From contig JAMCQQ010000207.1 of NCBI GenBank assembly GCA_023379515.1, positions 1 to 5,031 on the forward strand: a stretch of DNA of 5,031 bases, in the 5' to 3' direction. This DNA is from Actinomycetota bacterium (GTDB lineage: Bacteria > Actinomycetota > Humimicrobiia > Humimicrobiales > Humimicrobiaceae). The notes below the pieces were generated by a model. That model had not been told where the DNA came from. It ran no database searches and was given only the letters and a program-made list of their open reading frames with translations. Of the stretch, positions 1 to 5,031 are shown piece after piece. How positions within the stretch are numbered: position 1 is the first letter of the stretch; every line of letters starts with the position of its first letter. The position numbers were made by a program, and so were the translations under genes.

Positions 1-2312
1 TATAAAAAGGGCGGGTATACCATTATATAATTTTCGCTTTTTTCAAGGCTTTTTGCCATTTCTTTTTGCGCGGAAAGCGAAGGCTGCGCAAACGAATCAT
101 TTAAAAGAAATAATACGTAATCTGCATCCCCAATGCCTAGTGGAATTGTATATATTTTTTCTCTTTGAGAAAGATGGGAGCCTAAGTTGTTTGTTGCGGC
201 AATACTATATTCAATGGGAATTTTACTAATAAACCTTTCGATAGCTTTTCTGTTATCAAGCTGTTTTGCAAACATATCTATATTTGGCCTTTTTGAACCT
301 GCGATAGGACCTATAAAATAAAGTGATATTAAGCTCGATAATAAAATAAAAACAGACAATTTTTCATAATTTAATTTTTTAAAGCGGGAAATTAGGTACT
401 TTAACGAATAAACAGCGGAAATAAAAATAAATGGCGTAATTGATGATGTATATTGATAATATATTTGCCTAAGTTGAACATTGTTACTTAAGAGACTAAT
501 CATCATGTCAGGCAAAACAAAAATTAATATAGCAGGGTTTAAAACAGAAATAAATCCTAAAGGACTTAAGATTTCGAATAAGAAACGCAGTCTCGAAAAC
601 TCAAATACTACGGAAAAAGTTTTTAAGGGATTTAATATGATATTTTGTAATACTTCAAGAGGGGTATTTCCAAATTCGGAATAATAAGAAAGAGCAAAAT
701 GATCGCCTGCTCTAAAAAAAGGAATTATTTTTACAATTAACAGATAAAATAAACTCGCGGAAAATAAAAATATAAACGCCCCAAAGAAAAATTTTTTGAT
801 GTTTATGATCCGTTTATTTTTAAAACTTCTAAGAATAATAAATAAGCCAAAAACAGAAATTATCGCCCAAACATTTTCTTTTGTAATTGCCGAAAGAGTA
901 GCAAAAATTAGAAAATATAAGTACTTCTTTTTTAAAAAAAAGTAATATGTTGCCAAAAGAAAAGTAGTTGCAAAAGCAACGGGATGGAAATCATATAAAT
1001 TTACATATTGAAGAGCAGGATACAAAAGATAAGATATAGACAAAACAAGAGAAATATTTTTATTTTTTAAAATGTTTCTTGCGATTAAATAAATAAATAT
1101 GCTCCCCAAAGATAAAAGTATTGTCTGGAGTAAAAGAAGCATTTTGGGATTTGACCAAATTAGATAAAGAGGGGAAATTAATATTAAGATAAAATCTGCA
1201 TGAAACGAAAGTCTGGATACCGTGTCAATTCCGTTTGGGTCGGTAAGCTGAAATATCCTGCCGTTAATCGTGTTCCAAACGACTTGATCCATATTACCCA
1301 AATCAAATCTCCCCGAGAAGAAATTATCATGCCTTAAAAAACTGGTTGAGGTAAAGTAAATTATGTATATTATTACGAAAGAAACTAATGTAACTTCATA
1401 TTTGTATTTTCTTAAAAAAGTAAGGATAGATAAAAGATATGTGTTTTTGAATTTATTAAGAATATAAATAATTACAAAAAATAACAGCTCCGAAATTATA
1501 AAGATTATCCTTGAAAAAATAGCTATAAGCCCTGCGTTGCCAAGAGAAGTATATTTTAAAAGTCCAAAAGTTACAACAGCCTCTCTGACACCAAGTCCCA
1601 TTGGAGTAAGTACCGATAAATAACCGATAAGTAAAGAAAAAGAAAAAAGGCTTGATAAAATCAATACATTTTTTGGGTTAAGGTAAACTATCGAGGCTGC
1701 AGTAAAATATGTAGCAAGGCCAAAGACAAAGAAAGTTAAAAAAGAAAGTGAATAAAGTTTTAGATTTTCATAAAATCTTAGCTTTGGAATTAATTTAATA
1801 TTGAATTTTTTATTCAAAGAATAAACCGCAATTACCAATATATTAACTATAAGTAGAAATTTTGTTATATTTGGATCGTTTAACTTATGTGAAATATAGA
1901 AAAAAGAAAACGTTAATGCCCCTAGGATGATGAGTATAACTTCATTTAAAAGAGAAGATGCAACGTCTCTTTTTGAAACATTGTTTTTTGAAAAAACTTC
2001 GGCTCTTGATAAAAATGACCAGATATTTCCAGGAGTGTACCTTTTTATTTCTGTAAGCTCCCATAAGTAAATGGTTTTAATTAAATCAAATTTATTACCC
2101 TTTTCTCTTAATAGTTCTCTCCAAAGGGCTCCCCTTATGAAAAAATAAGTAAGCAGTAAAAGTATTCCTATGATAAGCAGAAAAGGGTTAAATTGTTTTA
2201 TTTGAATGAGTAAGCTTGATTGATCGTAGATAAGTTTTCCTATAAAAAGAAGTGAAACAGCAGATAATGGCCAGCCAATTATATATTTTAAAATTGAAAG
2301 TATTTTATTCAT
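1..2312 (-). CDS. Large fused membrane protein: LPG-synthase-TM/UPF0104 flippase-like domain + DUF2079 (putative GT-C glycosyltransferase), 3' end outside the window
   Basis: One minus-strand frame from ATG 2312 stays open to the left edge: 770 codons plus two bases, with no in-frame stop. The start is well fixed, because an in-frame TAA lies two codons upstream (2316-2318). Residues 1-300 resemble the lysylphosphatidylglycerol-synthase TM / UPF0104 family: several hydrophobic helices, [15 protein letters not shown] (91-105), and the hallmark PMGLGVRE (237-244). From about 305 it matches DUF2079, a GT-C-like family: [11 protein letters not shown] (336-346), His371 in FHADF, YPALQ (431-435), DFHP (441-444), TKEN (477-480) and [10 protein letters not shown] (619-628). 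After the last helix (about 651-668) comes a likely extracytoplasmic C-terminal part with [12 protein letters not shown] (706-717), also DUF2079-like. The second part already spans about 465 residues, so little is probably missing. No ATG lies between Met238 and Met341, so the second domain has no start of its own at the junction. Likely role (inferred): handling lipid-linked sugar or lipid in the membrane for envelope modification. The substrate is unknown. Confidence 0.88.
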   Translation of the reverse strand, partial: MNKILSILKYIIGWPLSAVSLLFIGKLIYDQSSLLIQIKQFNPFLLIIGILLLLTYFFIRGALWRELLREKGNKFDLIKTIYLWELTEIKRYTPGNIWSFLSRAEVFSKNNVSKRDVASSLLNEVILIILGALTFSFFYISHKLNDPNITKFLLIVNILVIAVYSLNKKFNIKLIPKLRFYENLKLYSLSFLTFFVFGLATYFTAASIVYLNPKNVLILSSLFSFSLLIGYLSVLTPMGLGVREAVVTFGLLKYTSLGNAGLIAIFSRIIFIISELLFFVIIYILNKFKNTYLLSILTFLRKYKYEVTLVSFVIIYIIYFTSTSFLRHDNFFSGRFDLGNMDQVVWNTINGRIFQLTDPNGIDTVSRLSFHADFILILISPLYLIWSNPKMLLLLQTILLSLGSIFIYLIARNILKNKNISLVLSISYLLYPALQYVNLYDFHPVAFATTFLLATYYFFLKKKYLYFLIFATLSAITKENVWAIISVFGLFIILRSFKNKRIINIKKFFFGAFIFLFSASLFYLLIVKIIPFFRAGDHFALSYYSEFGNTPLEVLQNIILNPLKTFSVVFEFSRLRFLFEILSPLGFISVLNPAILIFVLPDMMISLLSNNVQLRQIYYQYTSSITPFIFISAVYSLKYLISRFKKLNYEKLSVFILLSSLISLYFIGPIAGSKRPNIDMFAKQLDNRKAIERFISKIPIEYSIAATNNLGSHLSQREKIYTIPLGIGDADYVLFLLNDSFAQPSLSAQKEMAKSLEKSENYIMVYPPFL
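2305..2312 (-). promoter_or_regulatory. Start/stop overlap suggesting translational coupling
   Basis: On the minus strand the eight bases ATGAATAA contain both the start codon of the large fusion protein (ATG, 2312-2310) and the TAA stop of the permease (2307-2305). The preceding bases show no Shine-Dalgarno-like purine tract. Overlaps of this kind commonly mean that ribosomes finishing the upstream gene reinitiate on the downstream one. It therefore suggests, but does not prove, that the fusion protein is made in step with the exporter permease. Confidence 0.6.
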
Positions 2313-3498
2313 ATCTTAATGCGTCAATTGGATTTAGTTTAGATGCTCTGATCGCAGGAGCCATACCGAATATTATCCCTACCATTACGGAAAAACCAAA
2401 AGCAAGAAAAATAGATAGCGGAGTTACTTGAGATACAAGAAAAATTGAAAGAATATAAGAAGCTATTAGGCCTAAAACGATTCCGATAATGCCTCCTGAT
2501 AGGGATAAAATTATAGCTTCCAATAAAAATTGTTTTAAAATATCGCTTCTTTTGGCACCTAAAGCTTTTCTTAGACCGATTTCTTTTGTCCTTTCCGTAA
2601 CAGAAACAAGCATTATATTTGCAACGCCTATTCCTCCAACTAAAAGTGAAATCGCGGCAATTCCCCCGAGGGCAATTTGTAAAATATTTGTTACGTTGGC
2701 AACTATTGATAGACCGGATTCTGCGGTTTGAAGTGTGAAATCGTCTTCCGACAATCTTTTTAAGAGAATCTTACTTATTTTATCTTTAACATCAGGAATT
2801 AAGCTTGGATTATTTACTGCAATATAGGCCGCGTTTATATTAGTTAGGCCGAATTGTTTTTGTGCTGCGGTAACGGGGATTATTACAATATTATCCTGGT
2901 CAATACCAAAAATGGCTCCTCTTTTTTTCATGACTCCAATTACTGTGTATATATTATTTGCAACATGTATTTTTTTCCCAATAGGATTAGAATTGCCGAA
3001 TAAATTATTTTTAACTGTTTCTCCGATTGTGGCAACTTTTGCGCCCGACTGCTCCTGGGAATAATTAAAAAATGTTCCTTTTTCAACAAGTGCGTTTTTT
3101 ACGGTTTTTATGTAATTGGATGTTGTTCCCATTATGGCAGTGCCTTTATTCGTTTTATTTTTATACTTAATGGTTGATATTTGCTGAACAACCGGAGCAA
3201 CGCTTGCTAAATTTTTTAGTTTTAATTGAATTGCTTTGGTATCTGAAATAAGTAATTTGTTTGAAGCTTGTCCTCCCGGAGTTCTTACGCCGCCAATCCT
3301 TCCTGGTATAAGAAAAATTAAATTAGAGCCAAATCCTTCTATTTGGTTTGTTATATAAGACTTAAGCCCGGCTCCGATTGATACAAGAAGAATAATTGCA
3401 AAAACCCCGATAATTATGCCAAGTGTTGTTAAAAAACTTCTTAGCTTGTTGCTTAAAATCGCTTTTAAGGAAATTCTGATTAATTCTTGCATTTCCAT
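2305..3498 (-). CDS. MacB/FtsX-type ABC transporter permease
   Basis: This is the membrane subunit of a type VII (mechanotransmission) ABC exporter, partner of the preceding ATPase and adaptor. It is 397 residues long, normal for a stand-alone MacB permease. Residues 1-20 are an amphipathic N-terminus ([15 protein letters not shown] type). TM1 is about 22-44 ([21 protein letters not shown]). About 45-270 is the extracytoplasmic MacB-PCD-like domain, with NPIGKKI at 171-177. TM2 is about 271-299, TM3 about 324-352 and TM4 about 358-381. Between TM2 and TM3 lies the conserved coupling segment [20 protein letters not shown] (301-320). The C-terminus [17 protein letters not shown] (381-397) is a family hallmark and is complete. 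An alternative ATG lies two codons downstream (Met3, at 3492); the first is kept because a weak GGAAGA lies 13 nt upstream of it. The 3' end overlaps the next gene by 8 nt. Family assignment is secure, substrate unknown; related permeases export lipoproteins, peptides, antibiotics or act in cell-wall signalling. Confidence 0.95.
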   Translation of the reverse strand: MEMQELIRISLKAILSNKLRSFLTTLGIIIGVFAIILLVSIGAGLKSYITNQIEGFGSNLIFLIPGRIGGVRTPGGQASNKLLISDTKAIQLKLKNLASVAPVVQQISTIKYKNKTNKGTAIMGTTSNYIKTVKNALVEKGTFFNYSQEQSGAKVATIGETVKNNLFGNSNPIGKKIHVANNIYTVIGVMKKRGAIFGIDQDNIVIIPVTAAQKQFGLTNINAAYIAVNNPSLIPDVKDKISKILLKRLSEDDFTLQTAESGLSIVANVTNILQIALGGIAAISLLVGGIGVANIMLVSVTERTKEIGLRKALGAKRSDILKQFLLEAIILSLSGGIIGIVLGLIASYILSIFLVSQVTPLSIFLAFGFSVMVGIIFGMAPAIRASKLNPIDALRYE

Positions 3499-3502
3499 AT
3501 TT

Positions 3503-4180
3503 TTAAATTATTCTTCCATCTTCCAGGGTAACTATTTTTTTTGCGTGCTTTGCAATATCTACTTCGTGTGTAATTAAAACAATAGTTTTACCTTGTTTAT
3601 TTAAATTTTTTAAGATATTCATAACGTCTTGTCCCGATTTTGTGTCTAAGTTGCCCGTTGGTTCATCGGCTAATATAAGCTCCGGATTATTCATCAGAGC
3701 TCTTCCAATAGCAACCCTTTGCTGTTGACCCCCTGATAGTTGATTTGGCTTGTTATTTATTTTATTTTCCAACCCTAAATCTTTTAAAATCTTAACAGCT
3801 CTGTCATGTCTTTCTAAAGGTTTTAAACCTGCATAAATTGAAGGAAGTATGACATTTTCTAAAGCAGATGCTCTGTTTAATAAATTAAAAGACTGGAAAA
3901 TAAAACCGATTTCTTTATTTCTGATATACGCTAATTCATCTTCTGTCATTTTGCTTACATCAATGCCGTTTAAAATATAAGTTCCCGAGGTGGGGGTATC
4001 AAGCACTCCTATAATATTCATTAAAGTTGATTTTCCCGAACCCGACCTTCCTGTGATTGCGATAAAATCACCTTTATTAACTATGAGAGAAATTCCTTTT
4101 AAGACATTTGTGGTAATATCTTCGGTTTTATAATCTTTCGTAATTTTTGAAAGACTAATTAATGCATTTGCAGACTTCAT
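3503..4180 (-). CDS. MacB/LolD-type ABC transporter ATP-binding protein
   Basis: This is the cytoplasmic ATPase that would power the neighbouring FtsX-type permease as a homodimer. At 225 residues it has the usual length for a stand-alone LolD/MacB-type nucleotide-binding domain. Visible motifs in order are: a likely A-loop Tyr17; Walker [10 protein letters not shown] (44-52); Q-loop Gln96 in FIFQSFNLL; signature LSGGQQQR (148-155); Walker B LILADEP with catalytic Glu173; D-loop NLDT (177-180); and H-loop His205 in LITHE. The family-typical NLL segment (99-101) and PTGNLD (174-179) are both present. All catalytic residues are intact, so it should be active. It begins 5 nt after the adaptor stop and ends 4 nt before the permease start, so the three are almost certainly cotranscribed. 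No convincing Shine-Dalgarno precedes the ATG; the start is chosen because ATP-domain homology begins within a few residues and the upstream gene ends just before it. In E. coli MacB the ATPase and permease are one chain; here they are separate. Confidence 0.96.
   Translation of the reverse strand: MKSANALISLSKITKDYKTEDITTNVLKGISLIVNKGDFIAITGRSGSGKSTLMNIIGVLDTPTSGTYILNGIDVSKMTEDELAYIRNKEIGFIFQSFNLLNRASALENVILPSIYAGLKPLERHDRAVKILKDLGLENKINNKPNQLSGGQQQRVAIGRALMNNPELILADEPTGNLDTKSGQDVMNILKNLNKQGKTIVLITHEVDIAKHAKKIVTLEDGRII
3512..3517 (-). promoter_or_regulatory. Weak candidate ribosome-binding site for the permease
   Basis: A GGAAGA purine run inside the 3' end of the ATPase gene lies 13 nt upstream of the permease ATG at 3498. 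The spacing is longer than the usual 5-9 nt and the match to an anti-Shine-Dalgarno is partial, so it may be chance; the bases encode Gly-Arg in the ATPase C-terminus. It favours the first ATG over the one at 3492, but only weakly. Confidence 0.25.
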
Positions 4181-4188
4181 TATTATTA
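4181..4188 (-). other. Tandem TAA stops between adaptor and ATPase genes
   Basis: The adaptor gene ends with two consecutive in-frame TAA codons (4188-4186 and 4185-4183), followed by two bases and then the ATPase ATG. The five-base spacer is purely A/T, and no ribosome-binding purine tract is visible upstream of the ATPase start. The spacing leaves no room for a promoter or terminator of standard size between the two coding regions, which supports cotranscription. Confidence 0.6.
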
Positions 4189-5031
4189 TTTTAAGAATCT
4201 TCCTGAAAAAGGAATTCCGCTTTGTTTATTGGGCTTAATAAGTGAAGGGTCTAAAACAACTTCTTCATTTTTTTTGATTCCGTTAAGAACTTGTGCATTC
4301 GTTTCGTTTTCAAGGCCGAGCGTTACAGTTCTTAACTCAAATTTATTTCTGTTTTTAACATAAACCTTATTGTTATCAAATATACTTGAGAGTGGTATAT
4401 ATATAACATCTTTTCTTTGATCAAGAATAATTTCTGCATTGCCGTTCATCCCTACCTTGTATTTATAATCTTTATTGTCGGTTATTAAATTCGCTTTGAT
4501 GGTATATGCATCTCCTCTGGTTGAGGTAGTATGTGTAACAAAATCTATGCTTGTTATTTTAACCTGCAATGTTTCATTCGGATAAGGATCTAAAGTAACA
4601 ATAACTTTCTGTCCTGTTTTTATGCTGCCTATGTCAGCTTCGTCAATGTCCATTTTAAAATCCAAAGAATTAGGATCTGTAATTGTAATGGCATTTGCTG
4701 AATTTATATTTACACCGATATTTTTAACTTCTGTTTTTGTAAGGATGCCGTTAATTGGAGAATACAGCGTTGAATCATTTAAGTCTTTTTGCGCTTTTAT
4801 CATTTGGTCGTAAGCCTTATTTTGCGCTGCATCAAGAGCTGTTCTTTTTACTTTTTCATCGTAACTTTCCGTAGCATTTGTATGGCTGCTATAATATTGC
4901 TCCGAAGCAGCTTTTGCGGCGATAAAATCTTGCTGTGCTTGTCTGAAATTTGCTTCTAATTTTTGTTTATCTAAAGATACTATCGCCTGCCCTTTATAAA
5001 CTTCATCACCTTGTCTTTGTTGAGAACCTTG
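4186..5031 (-). CDS. MacA/HlyD-family efflux adaptor (membrane fusion protein), 5' end outside the window
   Basis: This is the extracytoplasmic adaptor of a MacAB-like ABC exporter; it would link the permease to the cell exterior and stimulate the ATPase. The frame is open to the window edge, giving 281 visible residues, so the ATG at 4803 is internal (Met77 of the visible part) and not the start. Numbering from the edge, residues 8-24 (GDEVYKGQAIVSLD) are the first lipoyl half. About 25-86 is an Ala/Gln/Lys-rich helical hairpin, and 87-97 (STLYSPINGIL) opens the second lipoyl half. About 122-205 is the beta-barrel (MDIDEADIGSIKTGQKV), 209-263 the membrane-proximal domain (VIYIPLSSIF), and a short Gly/Pro/Lys tail follows. 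The N-terminal anchor or signal peptide is missing from view. The hairpin tip lacks an obvious Arg-Leu-Ser TolC-docking pattern. The gene ends in tandem TAA codons 5 nt before the ATPase start. The family is clear; calling it MacA rather than another HlyD-type adaptor rests on its neighbours. Confidence 0.9.
   Translation of the reverse strand, partial: QGSQQRQGDEVYKGQAIVSLDKQKLEANFRQAQQDFIAAKAASEQYYSSHTNATESYDEKVKRTALDAAQNKAYDQMIKAQKDLNDSTLYSPINGILTKTEVKNIGVNINSANAITITDPNSLDFKMDIDEADIGSIKTGQKVIVTLDPYPNETLQVKITSIDFVTHTTSTRGDAYTIKANLITDNKDYKYKVGMNGNAEIILDQRKDVIYIPLSSIFDNNKVYVKNRNKFELRTVTLGLENETNAQVLNGIKKNEEVVLDPSLIKPNKQSGIPFSGRFLK

Noticed and set aside
481..684. Plus-strand open frame of 67 codons, Lys/Asn-rich
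   Set aside because: It lies entirely antisense to the fusion protein, whose frame is continuous and family-like here. The product resembles no protein I recognise and has the composition expected of the complement of a membrane-protein gene.
928..941. Six T followed by eight A, resembling a terminator stem or a slippery homopolymer
   Set aside because: It lies inside the fusion-protein frame, encoding a Phe-Leu-Lys-Lys-Lys stretch between two helices. The frame continues correctly on both sides, so there is no sign of frameshifting, and an A/T-only stem with no loop is a poor terminator.
1..2304. Reading the left half as a gene-free region
   Set aside because: A triplet-by-triplet check of the minus-strand frame found no stop from 2312 to the edge, and the translation has clear family motifs; the gene simply has no stop codon inside the window.
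2489..2731. Plus-strand open frame of 80 codons
   Set aside because: It is antisense to conserved permease segments (TM2, coupling segment and TM3), so it is a shadow of that gene.
4186..4803. Adaptor as a complete 205-residue protein starting at the ATG at 4803
   Set aside because: The same frame stays open for 76 more codons to the window edge and encodes the first lipoyl half and the hairpin, so that ATG is internal.
4622..4813. Plus-strand open frame of 63 codons
   Set aside because: It is antisense to the lipoyl/beta-barrel part of the adaptor; no independent support.

Overview
The window is AT-rich and completely filled by four genes on the minus strand. They read from the right edge (5031) to the left edge (1) and look like one operon. 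In order of transcription they are: a HlyD/MacA-type membrane-fusion (adaptor) protein whose 5' end lies beyond the right edge; a LolD/MacB-type ABC ATPase; a four-helix MacB/FtsX-type permease; and a very large membrane protein that runs off the left edge. The spacings are 5 nt, 4 nt and an 8-nt overlap. No promoter, terminator, RNA gene, repeat, mobile element or CRISPR array is visible.

Positions 5031-2305 encode a tripartite MacAB-like exporter. The ATPase carries all canonical motifs. The permease has TM1, a large extracytoplasmic domain, then TM2-TM4, with the conserved [10 protein letters not shown] coupling segment. The adaptor has split lipoyl halves, a helical hairpin, a beta-barrel and a membrane-proximal domain. 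The substrate cannot be deduced.

Positions 2312-1, nearly half the window, are one uninterrupted minus-strand frame of 770 complete codons plus two bases. I checked it codon by codon and found no stop. The N-terminal ~300 residues resemble the lysylphosphatidylglycerol-synthase TM / UPF0104 flippase-like family. From about residue 305 onward the protein resembles DUF2079, a GT-C-like polytopic family. The product therefore appears to be a fusion of a flippase-like domain with a putative GT-C glycosyltransferase, translationally coupled to the exporter permease. This is the most interesting item in the window.

Organism: the sequence has low G+C, A/T-ending codons, the standard genetic code (no in-frame TGA), TAA at all three visible stops and no clear Shine-Dalgarno at the three visible internal starts. 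The MacAB-like exporter sits next to large LPG-TM/DUF2079 membrane proteins. Together this is compatible with a candidate-phylum (Patescibacteria/CPR, e.g. Microgenomates-like) bacterium. That is a tentative inference; another low-GC bacterium is not excluded.
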